Source of the DNA: Mactra quadrangularis
Lineage: Eukaryota > Mollusca > Bivalvia > Venerida > Mactridae
Direction: 5' to 3'
Length of the DNA: 64,000 nt
Assembly: GCA_025267735.1 (NCBI GenBank)
Contig: CM046303.1
Span: forward strand, 57,677,403 to 57,741,402
The notes below the pieces were generated by a model. That model was given only the letters and a program-made list of their open reading frames with translations. It had not been told where the DNA came from and ran no database searches. The translations under genes and the position numbers were made by a program. How positions within the stretch are numbered: position 1 is the stretch's first letter; the number at the start of each line of letters is the position of its first letter. Shown in pieces: positions 1-13,000 of this stretch.

Positions 1-115
1 AATGTTTTGCCAATTGCTTCACATTGAGTTTAATTCTGGACATGGATCGTGTTTTAGACAGCACATTCAGGCAAAGAAGTAGTGATGACCGACGTATTAG
101 TGTGGCCTTTAAGAG
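1..115 (+). CDS. possible 3' part of a coding exon at the left edge
   Basis: An open frame runs from the window edge (first full codon at base 3) through Met at 42 to a strong donor, AAGAG|GTAAGC, at 115/116. The reading is hydrophobic at first and then charged (DDRRISVAFKR). I do not recognise the protein. The exon ends in phase 2 and would be phase-compatible with the receptor exon at 6627, but it lacks the W-x-P-D-I motif expected just before that exon. It may belong to another gene on the left or be a chance frame. Confidence 0.2.
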
Positions 116-2079
116 GTAAGCACAGACACTAACAAACATACATATAAATAATACAAAGAGTTCTAATTGTTTTTGTTTTACCAAATGATCATATTGCAAG
201 TTTCAAGAATATAAAAAGTCTTTTGAACTATAAACATTTCTTTGTCTGTCTGTCAACACCATATTTGCAAATGTAACTTCACACGTGTAAGAATATGTAA
301 TATGTGAAGGTAAGAAACCATCTGACGAGGCAAGATAACCATCTTGAGAAACCTTGAAAGTTGCAAAGAGCATAAACCATAGCCCTTGTTGTTAATGAAG
401 TCATTTGATAATCCAAATATAATTAAATATCAATGGTCAGCATGGCAGATGAAGAACATATTTCAACACAATCTTACTTTCTTGGTAATCTCCCTGATAA
501 TGGGTTTTTAGCTTTTGCCTGATTTACCATTGCACTCTATTCTACTCCCATCCTTCCTTAATTGTTTAACAAACTCTAATCATCAGTAGTTCATGTTTCA
601 AATATACCTGAAATGAGACATGAGTAATGTATGGATTTTAGAATCAGTTTCGAGTAGTGCCTAGTAGTGCCTTATCTTTTATCATGCATTCTAGATGTAT
701 ATGTGTTATATGTCTCAGTTTAAAATTTACGGCGTCGACAGCGGAAAAAAACTTTGCGTTGTATTTAAATCTATTGAACATCAGAACGCTACTCTAGTCA
801 AATATTCAGACTCCTAAACTGCTAGTTTTGTTATTGTCGTTTGAAGTGAAGATTCAACCATCCTGCTTACATAATACAAGTATTATGTCCTTACACGCAC
901 TGAAGCATGCCTGTACGCACGTGCTGGACACTGACTAGCTCATTGAACACATTAAACAAATCGTCTTACAAATGACTCTAATGTTTATTCCATTGCCATG
1001 AATGATTCATATACGATAATATAATCGTGATTCAATAAAACTCATTATACTTTCATTTGAACAACTTCTTGATATTTAGATTAAAATAAAAGGTTACATT
1101 TGAGCTACTTATGTGAAACTTATATCAACTGTATTACAATTACTTGATAAACTAATGTACAACTTAATCATATCATGAAAATAGAACATCAGTTTTCAGT
1201 TAGAAATTAAAAGTTAAAGCACATGCTTAGGCTTTACCTCATATATATATTTATATATTGTATCATGTAGTATATTAGATATTTGTTATATAGGAACTGA
1301 CCAAGTGAAAGACGTTAAGGTAATAGATATCTGCAACACCATCATGATCTGGTAATGCTGAAAGTAACGTGTCAAATGATGATGCATTCATATACAGATG
1401 TTCTTATTCATTATAATACATGTATATCAAAACTTTTGCATAATTTATTTCTTCCAAAGGCTCTCAACAAAGCGATAAATCGATTAGTTAATAACTATGA
1501 TATACATCATTAGTTGCTGTAAAATTAAGTATACTTAAAGCGTAGACATCAAAATATAAATGTTGCCTTTCTTATTCAGTTCACCAGTATATATATTTCA
1601 TTGTCGTGCTTAGTAACAACACCAGCATTTTACTCTGTAATAAAACATTCCAGTGGCTTAAGTATATTCTGAACACAAATATATAATGACATATTGTATC
1701 TCTCTGAATGAAAGATGTTCACTTATACATGACAAAAATAACAGTAATTATAAAGTAAGTGAAGACAATGACTTTTCAGATGTCTTGATATTCAGTGTTA
1801 CAGTGTTACCTTTTGATGATATATTAAATTATAATGCAAGTGAAGATTTATAGAATATATCTTCTTCTTTCTACCTTGTATACATTAATATATAAGCCTT
1901 TTCATTTTCTTGGACGGCGCTTGATGTTTTAACTTTGATACTGTAAAGAATTTAAATGACGCTCTTCTATTGGCAATGTGTAGGTGTTTACTTCAGAGTT
2001 CACATTTATATATATTCAATATCTGATTCGTTGCTTTGTTAACGCAGGGGAATTGTGTTATGTTTTATCAGTAGTCTTC

Positions 2080-2165
2080 AGAAATGTAGAACATTTAATG
2101 GTTTTAGTATCTAATGCCACTAAGAAATGTAGAACATTTAATGTTTGTAGTATCTAATGCCACTA
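2080..2165. repeat. direct tandem duplication, 43-bp unit x2
   Basis: The block starting AGAAATGTAGAACATTTAAT and ending TCTAATGCCACTA occurs twice back to back, with the starts 43 bp apart and only a few differences. This looks like a recent local duplication. Confidence 0.8.
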
Positions 2166-3824
2166 ATTGAAATTGGTACATGTATTATGATCACTAATCC
2201 AAAGTACCGACGAATATGATTCAGATGGAGATCTTTAAAGGAGAATGAACACAATTCTTGGCAATGTAAGGATGATTCCTCTAATTAATGACATTTAAAT
2301 CTTTGATTGACATTCAAATATTTCAATGTAGGGGGCTGACTTTCTGAATTTATTGCTATTTTTAGTAGTATGCGACTCAACTGCAATTGGTCTTTTATAA
2401 ACTGTGCTGAAGTGTTAGCACGATTAATTTCGAATGTCGATTATTCTTCGAAATAACTGCTTGTTTGTTTGTAATTTCATGTCAATTTTCTTATGTACAT
2501 GAAACTTGACTTCTTGTAGATTGGTAAACAAGTACTGAAGTGTCTTGAAATAGTTTAATAGGGTGACTTTGCTGTCGTACATAACCAAAAAATCAAGTTG
2601 CTGAACGGAGATTATACCAAATATGCATTAAGCATGCAACTGTGACCAACTTCAGGCAGATGAAAATGGACTGTTGAGTCACTATCTTAGAACATTTGTA
2701 CGAATACAACTATTCAATGTTTCTCTGTATCAATATCAGCATCATCGTTTTTATGAAATTGAGATTATTATCCACATTTATAAACTCAGTTTACTCCATC
2801 AAGAGGGTACTAAACATCTCGTAATACTAGAATTTAATAGATCTGATTATTTAATGGAATAATAGATGCTGTAGACCATTAGGATAAAATGATTGTAGCA
2901 CTAAAATGATTGTACCACCTGTAGTTGAAGTCTTCAATTATTTAAAACAGTATGTCTGGTTTAGTTAATACATCTTATCATCAATTGTAGATCTTTTAAA
3001 CACATAGACATTAAACATCTATCGCCATCTTTGTTAAATCATGGCGAACCAATCAAGAAAAAAAACACCGATAGTTAATGATATCAAATCTTATTCTTAC
3101 ATAAAACTACGCTTTTCTTAAACAATCACAGTAGGGTATAATAATATACAAATAATTAAATTCCTTTTTATAAAGATTGGCTTCATTTATGGCGTCTTTG
3201 AAATCGTTTGCAGATCAAATTATAAATAATGATGTAATTTTGTATTGGTGAGTAATATTCTAGAATTCTCTCTTATTAGCGTTTAGGTAGATATGAGTTA
3301 ATTATTAAATCTAAAATGTACTTGTAAATCCAATATTGATGGGTGTTCCAGGTTTTTACATGTTAAAACATTCCGTACTTCACTCTAGTAATTTCAGCCG
3401 AATATTACAAACTATCACTTTCAAGTAAACGAGAGTTTCCAAAGAACTAATTTGGAAAATCATAAAAATTGTCAACGCTTACGGCCCTTGCTGGCTGAAA
3501 TTTAATCAAGATAGATTTTTGCAGAAAATTAGTTTTCCAATTTAATGCAACTTCCATTAAATTTGTCTGCGTGGGACATGCAGCACGTGCATTGAATAAA
3601 AGTTCCCGAGGTTCTAAATATGATTGCAATTCTTCACAAGAATGAGTGCTAATACTCCGTTACATGTCTTAACAGTACCAGCGGACACTCTCTTCAGTTG
3701 ATTCTCACACAAGCTAGTAGCCTCATCAGTGTTCTGTCCCTAAACGGTGTACAATTATGAGCTTGAAACTGTTGCACAAAGATCCGGATCCGAGGCACAG
3801 TAGATTTCGTTACAAGCGTTCAGT

Positions 3825-4040
3825 AAGGTTCGCTGGTTTGAATTCTACCCTTCCATGATATTTGACAACTATGTCGATTTTCTTAATTCATAAGGTATAC
3901 GGAGAAGTTGTCGGCCTTTGGAAGGTACGGATAGGTGACTACCGGCTATTGATAAGTATAAAAGTAACCTAGATTAGGTGAGCTGCCTTTGAAATGACCT
4001 TTAACTGCGTTAAATTAACCAAAAACAACAAAAACATTAC
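3825..4040 (+). mobile_element. diverged SINE, family C (body and tail)
   Basis: It matches the body of the better copies at 37564-37821 and 27450-27747: ACCCTTCCATGA, then TTTGACAA.TATGTC.ATTTTC, TCGGCCTTTGGAAGG, and a tail resembling GCGTTAAAT. The tRNA-like head is too diverged to recognise. Confidence 0.55.
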
Positions 4041-4400
4041 ATTATGGATACAATGGATATAAACAACTGTCTAGCCTGGTCAGTTTTGTTATTATTTAGG
4101 TTACTGAAACGCGTTGGTTTGAGAACCGTTAGTTATGCAACAAATTTGAGACCCATGATGTTTTCAATTTCAATGAATTGTGGAAGTTTAGTAATGCCTT
4201 TACTATTTGTAATGAGAGTTCTTCCTAATCTAATCATATTACACAATAAACGAGTTGTTTGTTAATTGACTATTTCTATGGTGAACTGGTGCACTGAATA
4301 AATTGTCAAAGCATTTTACATGAATATAACTGTATATTTATTGAGAATTTACAATTGATCCTCGTAACGTCAATGGGAACTTGCGTTAGTGAATACTAGA

Positions 4401-4718
4401 CAGCCGTCCGGCTAGCTCATTTGGTAGCATGCAAGTCTACTGAACGAGAAGTTGTGGGATCGATTTCCGGGCGGGGCATGATTTCGTGTAGCTTGGTCTT
4501 GAAATTATCTTTACGGCCATTATCCCTCCTACCTATGATTTTTTAATTATGTAGGGCAGTTGTCAGTCACTGTCGACAATATACGCTTAGTCAGAGATTA
4601 GTCAGATATTCTAGAGATTTAGCCCTTCCAGGAGGAGAGAGTAGGTTGACTGACCGCCGTTATAAGACCAATAAAATGTGTGCTACGGCGTTAAACCCAA
4701 CAAACGAAAAAACAAAGT
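4401..4718 (+). mobile_element. SINE, family A, full length with 8-bp target duplication
   Basis: The tRNA-like head has an A box (GGCTAGCTCATTTGGTAGCA) and a B-box-like stretch (GGGATCGATTTCC). The body contains TCAGTCACTG and GAGTAGGTTGACTGACCG, and the tail ends GCGTTAAACCCAACAAAC. ATACTAGA flanks the element at 4393-4400 and 4719-4726, which fits target-site duplication by LINE machinery. Confidence 0.85.
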
Positions 4719-6626
4719 ATACTAGATTGAATAGTGTACTCGTTACAACAAGAAAATTTTCTCTGAAAGATTGCCGGGAATATTTAGTAATAAATTCACA
4801 GTGTTGCAGATATCTGCAAGATAAAGTGACTGTTGTGAAGCTTTAACGAATTTGATGTTTGTTTTTATTCAATATGCGTGTGTTTAGATGAGTTGAGGAC
4901 GTTTTTCAAGCAATCGTGATTTTCCTGTTTTTGTTGCTGTCTTATTGTAACATAACATTGTGGTCCAAGCTGAGAAAACGAACAATCTCAAAGAAATGTA
5001 AACAACTAAGCTAAATGTTGATACGCAATTTATCTTGGTTCAAATCTATCTATCAAGTTGTAGTGACAATCTTACAGTTAATATTCAAATGCTAGTGGGT
5101 CTTTAAGTCAGAAATTTAGCTCAGTTCAATGCATTTTATAACTTGCTTTAATTGGTTTGTATGTCTTTAAGTAAACAAAAAGTGATATGAATCTGTATTC
5201 ATGTACATAAACTAACTAAAACGTGATAATACCGAGAAAGGTGTGATATTTCGTGCGCAGGTATATGTTATCCGAACTTATATTTTTCTATATCACGGTT
5301 GTATCATTTACGTGAACAAAATATTTGAAATACATAAATATATATATATATCAAATCAGTACCGCCATTCCTCAGATGTTTGTCTAATTACCTTATTCTA
5401 ACCACATTCCCTATGTATACATTACACCTCTCCTGTTGAACAATGAGCCATTCAACCAACTACGCAAACACATAGTGTGAATTATTAGAACTGATTTATC
5501 CAGAACAATAAGTCCGCAATATGATTTGTGAGCCCCGGAATATAACACTTGTCGACATGTGCCTCCAAACTCCAACTGAATGTACTGTTTATCCATATCT
5601 AAGTAATATAACTATTCTATCATCTCATCATCAGTGCTAGTATAGACGTTTCTTATCTTTTTTGAGTACCTTCTAATGTAGTTATGTAGCGATTTAGATG
5701 AACTAAAGAGAAGTTTTCAGGTGTCAGAATCTGGGATTGTTTTCAATCTCATACTGTCTAGTTATATACCTTTGTGATATATTTTCAGTTTTGTACACTT
5801 TATATATTTTACTGTCTGTCTTCGTTCTATGTCTGTTTTGTCACCAATCTGTTGACTGTACACAAACCATTAGGTTTTATAACCAACACTTTCTATTTCT
5901 TACTTGTTCGGTACATTTCATTGAAAATGAACCTGACTTACCATTTTTGAATTTCATTATTGTTTGTTGCCGTCTGCACCAAATTTCACTCTTTGGCCTT
6001 TTCTCTTTCATGTACTTTTTGTTATAAATATATATTGTTCTTTCACTTCCTTACATTTCTAAATATTCTTCCGAATTAGCATTATCTTGATCTATGTTTC
6101 TACTACTGTATTTTCTATTTCTTTTGTCACGTCTCTTCCTCTGTCAAAGTACATACTTATTGTGTTCAACTATGCGTGTCTGATATTGGTAAACTTCTCT
6201 GATTTTTCGTTCACGAATCGTTTGTCTTTTTCTCTGCTCTTCATCTCAAATTCCTTCAAATTTTAGTCTGTCATCCTCCCACTTGTTTACGTGTGTATAT
6301 GTACAGAACAAAATAAAAACAAAATTGTGACGTCATGTAATTTTCTCAACGTCAATAACAAAATTTTACGTTACATGTAGCGGTATCTTTTCTTTTTGAA
6401 GACATTTAATGTTGCAGTTCTGACTTGCTGCATGAAATTTCTGCAAAAGGATGACCTATATGCTTTTTCATGTCAGTTAGCATGGCATTTTGGCTGTTTA
6501 TTTATCCAAATGTTTTCTAAAATGACAATTTTCTAAAACTTTGAAATTTTAGAGCTACCAATATCATTCACATTGAATTTGAATTTCCAAAACTTCGCCT
6601 ACAAAGTCGATTCCATACAATTTCAG

Positions 6627-7084
6627 TGCAGACTTACGTCTTGATGAAAGAAGAGATGCCCTTTGTACCGTAAATTACGACGGAAATATATCTTGGATCC
6701 CTCAAGGAATCTACATGAGCACATGCGATATTGACATCAGAACATTTCCATTTGATAAACAAACTTGTTCTTTAAAATTCGGATCATGGACATACGGTGG
6801 TTTACTATTAGATCTAGATTTTCTTGGCGATGAACATTATATGAATACTGCTGACTATTTTGTTCCTAATAAAGCTTGGACAGTGTTAGCAACCCCCGGA
6901 GTAAGGAATGTTTTAACGTACAATTGTTGTCCGGGTGTGTTTATCGACCTTACATACACAATTGAATTTAGAAGGTCTGCAACTTTCTACACGTATATAT
7001 TGATTTTACCATGTGTATTACTGACGTCACTCACACTTGTTCTCTACTGGATTCCTCCTGAATCACCAACAAAGATGGCCCTTG
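6627..7084 (+). CDS. nAChR-like copy 1, exon a (Cys-loop, loops B and C, TM1, start of TM2)
   Basis: Acceptor TTTCAG at 6621-6626; the exon begins with the last base of a split codon (SAD in the receptor alignment). Donor CTTG|GTAAGC at 7084/7085, phase 1. Length 458 nt, identical to the matching exon of copy 2. The last codons encode PPESPTKMALG. Confidence 0.92.
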
Positions 7085-10000
7085 GTAAGCTTTCATTGTT
7101 GTATATTCATTTAGTAAGATTGTCTTAAAGTTCTTTTGTCTCTAGACGGTAGGTTAGTAACTAGTTATATATGTTTATAAATTAACTTTTTAAACATTTC
7201 TACTTAACTTTATACGCATTTTTCTACAATTAAATGCTAAGATATATGGATATGGTTCAACATGCTTCATGGTGTTAATAGTACGGTCAATATCTATAGA
7301 ATTTTAGTCTATGTTTTATTTTTTTCTTATATGTTGTCAACCGGTCAACATTTATAAGTATTTATAGATGTTGGCAATATTTTGTATCAATTACTTCGCG
7401 TTATAATTACACAGCTATTAAACATCACTTTGACCCACCTTTACATTCTATAAACCTCGAAAAAAAATATATTTATAAATCATTATGTCATTAACTACAT
7501 GTATCCGCAGTCACCAAAGAACATACACGTATACGTATAGTTTCACATATATACAAATATCCCTCCTTTACATAGATAATCTGGGGCATACTTTCGTGGA
7601 GCTTAGTCATGAACATTCACTGACGAAAGTATGCTCTTAGTAGTTGGTTTACAGATAAATCTAGAGTTTTAGCCTTTCAAGGAACAGTATGTGGACTGAC
7701 CGCCGTGACATAACCTATACTATGCGTTGTTATGGCGTTAAATCCAATAAAAACTTAGATTACCATTTTTGTTTTGCATGTGGTACATTTTATTGTGACA
7801 AAAATTTAAATTAAATCAATGTATTTAAACGATAAATGAAAGCAGTATATTAATTTGATTTTGACAAAATGGACGCATTTAGCAATGGTTTTGAGATCGC
7901 TAAAATACTTAGTTCATAATCGTAAGATCAAACTAATAATATTTATCATTTGTATTCATTGGAGAGCCTTTACTTGTTCGTTTGAAATGATCTTAATCAT
8001 TACAAATCCGAAATCATATGCGATCGATTCGGACATTTGCCGATTGGTAAACGCAACTCGAGTAGCCATAGATGTGGCTTAGTGATAAAACGCAGGATTC
8101 TTAATGCTAGGGCAACTATATGAATTCTTTCCATGGTAAGTGTGTCTGAATCAGGATACTGAAAGCTTACGGTATCTTTATCTTTCATAGGTTTACATTG
8201 TAACAACATTCGAAAATACGCTGTAAAAGTCTTTCTTTTAAGAAATTCACTCACAAATTTGTATGTACAAATGTCACGTTTAGTATTTAAAGATAACTTC
8301 TTACGAACTAAGATTAAGGAAATATTATGTATAAAAATTGTGGTAAAATTGTACGAAATAGCCGATGTTTATTTAGTTTGCTATATCATTAGGCGTTTGG
8401 TTGACACAGGAAAAATTAGTGTTGAATATTTCTTTGAGAATCAGTCTGGATGTATGTGGATATATTTATGAAATATTTTCATATTTGAGAAACATATGCT
8501 TTACTAATCAACACTGTTAGTTCACTTATTCAACTGTCATCTGTTTGGAAAGTCATGTTCAATCTGATTAAATCCCGAACTTAAATTTCCGCTCGCCTAC
8601 TCGCTAATTTAGATCTGGCCTTTCTCAAACGAGGGACACGTACATGTGACCTTTTCTCATCATAATATTAATGACGAAATTGTTATTATACGTAACTTGT
8701 TTACATCGTCTACGTCACGCAATTTGAAATGAGCCGTCCAATCGCAGACTGTGAATAATACCGCTGTTTAATAGCTTGCATACCTTGGTCTTAAAATAGA
8801 AATTACGAAATCAAAATGTTATGTATAGTGTTTCGTCTAGATGAAAGCTTCGCATTAATGAGTCGATATAAAGGTCATCTCGACATCACCCTCCATTGAG
8901 ATAGTAGAGATCTTGTGCGACAATGCTCTACAGGACATCTGTTAACGGAGATTGAGTCATGTCCAGAATTCACTTATTTATTTCAATAGCGCCTTGACAT
9001 ACTTTATATTTTCTCATAAATAAATTAATCTAGTTTTCGATCTAGAAGCTATTGCATATGCTTTAATTGAACAACTATCACAATTTGAACAATATACACA
9101 GTTTAGTCATTAACACATGTAAGTACAGCTAATTGTAATACTGCGTTTGTTTCAACTATTTTTCGTGCTTAGTCACTAGTGTTTGATGGGTCAATTTGCG
9201 CTAGATCATCATACTTTAATTTTAAGTTCGCACAATATTTGCAATATGAGTTCCATTTTAAATGAAATACCTTTTGGTAGAGTTATATTTAGAACACTAA
9301 GTACTATATAAGAATAATGTAAATAACATGAATTGCCAAAGCAATACGTTATATAGTGGTTTGAAATGTTCCTTTTCACATTGACTTTTGCCATATAAAG
9401 AAACTAAATAAAGTTTGTGTCATACCAAATTAGCTTAATATGACTGAATTAAGTACTGTAACTAATCCTAATAGGTTTCCGACTTGGAATGGACAGTGGT
9501 TAAATATTTGCTATATTTTACTATATAACTGAGACTTGAGTACCAAAATAAACATTAAAATGATGCATTTACAATACACATAGTGGCACACTTTTTATGT
9601 AATTTGTTGAAAAAAAAGTAAGGAGCTTCAATCGAAAAATGCGAAAGTATATATTATTGTAGTCCAGTTTTCTACCTTTTGGAAGCAATATGCCAAACAC
9701 GTAGTTAATTTATTGACAGTACTGGCTTTTGCTTTTTATTTGTAATTTGGACATAAACATGTATTACTAATAAAGTGATTCATTTGACATTTTTCAAACC
9801 GTTTATTCCATTCCTAGATTGAGCAAAATCCGTGGCTGTGGCGTAGTGGTTAGCATGTCTGACTTCTAATCCGGAGATCGCGGCTTCGAGCCCGGTCGCG
9901 GTAGGTCATACCCTTTACACGAGTTATCGGCCTCGTGGTAGGGTAAGTTAGTACTGGTGATAGAAAAGTGTCCAGGAAACCTATAGTAGGAAGAGCTGGC

Positions 10001-13000
10001 CGTCATATATGTGACCTAAATGTGTTGAATACGACGTTAAAATGAGGTCATAACAAACAATAAACGATATAGCGATAGAAATATACACATTGCATATTAA
10101 AAGAATGTTAAAATATCTGATACAAAACGAGCATAATGAACAAATGAATCTTCCACTATTGTACATAATATTACACATGTCATTGATTTAGCTTAATATG
10201 TCGCTGATATATGAATGTCTGATGAGATGTAGACGGTTAATTGATGCAAGGGAAGCGTCTCGAATTCTTAGCCATCTTTAATCACACTGACTGCTTCTAT
10301 TTCCACACACCGCTTATAGTAAACTCCATCGAGTGAGTTCTCTATCGATCACTAAACGAATGTGCGAATCCATATGATTTGTGTTAGACGCAACTTGTTC
10401 TAATTTACGCCCCTATACATCGTTAGAATGTGCGACTTTGCTATTGTTGTTAATTTAGTTCTTAAAAACATTGCTACGTCTAGAAATATAAATAACATTT
10501 AAAACTGTGTCAGTGTGTTTGTCTGGTATTGAATGTTTGAAAAATATACATAAAGGCATTTATCGATGAATTGTAAATATCAAATAGTATATATGTATCT
10601 ACTGGTCATTTTTGTAGTCTATATGGTCATAAAAAGTAATTTGCTAATTTCCTATACGATCATGTGACTTCTTTCTAACACTAAAAAGCTAATATTTTGT
10701 AGTAAATATATCTTAAGCGCATGTTGTTTTACACAGACGTTGACAACATTCGTTATTAATGAAGGAAACTATGGCCAGGGTTATATTCCCTTCTAATCTC
10801 AATAGTCTATGGGAATAGTACACTATTAGTACCATGAAGCTAATTTGATCAATCCAAACAGAACATAATTTGCGTCCGATTTAAATAAAGTCTTAGATTT
10901 GATATAAAAGCCGCAATTTAAAGTTTTTCTTACGCTATTTGTTTGTATAAAAATATTTGAATGTGACGTAGTATTTTACTATTAAAGATGTTTTATGTCA
11001 ATGCACGCTTTATTTCAGGAATGAGCATATTTATGGCCTTCTTTGTGCTATTGTTGATGTTCGAAAGGAATATGCCACCTGCATCAGATTCTGTTCCAAT
11101 TTTGGGTAACTATTGGTTTACAAATTAGTGACATAGTTAATTTAGTCGTGAAGTCTGCAGTATGTCACTTAAGCATTATTCTTAATTGATTACATGGCAA
11201 AAACTACTGGTTCTCGTATAAGTTCAAGGTCTAGGGAGAACATGATTGATGGATAACATTTTCGTGATTGATGATATTTTAAAAACATTTTGTTTTTTAT
11301 GGAGCTCAGATTGATTTGCTCTGACAACCATTGCCGCATGGTTACGATGTTTACACTTGTTGAAGATATTGTCGTAATGAAAACTGATATAGAAGCATTC
11401 AAACCTAGATTAATTACTGTAGGTGAACCTCTGGACAAAAAAGCACAAGTATTTTGATGCATTGTTTATAGATTATCAAGGGTACCACCCTGATATTAAA
11501 TTGTGAGCCCACATGCTAATTATAGTGTCAATATTCGTAAAAAGATTTAACACTTTAGCTTTTTTTTTAAAAAAAAATGCGGATATCAATATACGTAAAA
11601 TAAACTGTTTGCCCATTTATCCATAGTGGCTAAATATATAGTTTTAGTTTTATTTTAGAAACAAAGTGAAGGTCAAAACAGTTTGATGAATTTGTTTCAT
11701 TGTAATATATTATACCAAAATTAGTTGGGATACTCTCACAAGTCTGTCAATCTCCTCACTGACATTTAAGATCATGCAATACTTATCACATTCATTAAGT
11801 TTGATCACTGACTGCTATCTCATATGAACTAAGAAAATTCTACATTTCAGGTACATACTACTGTCTAAATATGATTTTGATTACAACGTCGACATTCCTT
11901 AACGTGTTTGTGGTGAATCTGTCATTTTACGGTTCAAGGGCACCCGTTCCAAAATTATTGAAAAAGGTAAGTGAAAATAAAGTTTAAGTATACTAAATCT
12001 AAGTTTATTTAATCAGTAAATGAATCTTATCGACTTCATGATTATGACGAACCAAAATTGATTATCTGGTATCCAATCTTTGTCTGGGTCTGCAGCTTTT
12101 GTTCTGATTTCTAAAACGAGTGATTCAACGCCCAATTAAAGAATTGCTAGATTATTAGATGCTAAAATGGAGTGATTGTATTAAAAACAGGTTTCCTCTA
12201 GAGTGTCCAATTGCTTTTGTAATTAAAAGCAAGCCAAGGTGATTCATCACCGCGCATGAAAACGGATTGAAAGCTCACTTGTTTTATTAAATTGAAAGCG
12301 ATTGCCACGATATCTGGATGAAGGACAATGTTCAAAACGTTAAAGGAATACTTTAGTCATAATATTCGAACCCTATCTTGTACATCAAGGCATATATTCT
12401 AGTTAGCTATTGCAAATGACTATTTCTTAATGAAACATAACACTGATTAGCTATTAAGCAGCCAATTTCCCATAATTTTAATAAATAGATAAATGTTTCA
12501 GTAAGAAAGTCAAACCCTTAAATATGTGTTTGTAATTTGGGTTTTGGTTATATTGTAATCATACAACCAAAATTCAGTTTAATGAGACTGCAACAGTTTG
12601 CATTAAAATTTACCATGCCGTTATGACTATGACTTTAATTTGGATGTACAATTTTGAAAATAGAAGTTCATTTTAGTACGATAACTATATAGACTAGCAT
12701 TGAAACGCATAGTAATTTCGACTCGGACTCAACTTACTGTCATTTTAAACCTAAGACATTTGCCTCTGGTTTTAATATTCAACTGGTGATAATTGCTTAA
12801 AGTAATTTTATTCAAAACATAATATATATGACTTCTTACTTAAACAATCAGATAGTATGACAATAAGTCAGTGCTAGTAAGCAATTTAAGCAAACAATAT
12901 GTCAAAAAGAGCCAAAGCAATACTAACAAAAGATACGTTAAATTCAAAGACAATACAAGCTAACACAAAATGGACGAAAACCTTATATTCATGATATATT

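Larger units (their letters stand above)
116..6626. other. no recognisable exon; intergenic or long 5' intron
   Basis: AT-rich sequence with scattered repeats, listed separately. I looked for N-terminal receptor exons (Trp-rich W....W.P segment, WxPDI segment, signal peptide) on the + strand and found none. ORFs of 60-100 codons here have no family signature and no convincing splice context. Confidence 0.5.
7085..11018 (+). other. intron 1 of nAChR-like copy 1
   Basis: GT-AG intron of 3,934 nt. It holds a truncated family-A SINE, a 396-bp hAT-type MITE and a family-B SINE, listed separately. No coding exon recognised inside it. Confidence 0.75.

Noticed and set aside
5737..6027. 96-codon hydrophobic ORF on + strand
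   Set aside because: T-rich composition, no signal-peptide or receptor motif, and no donor in a phase fitting the exon at 6627.
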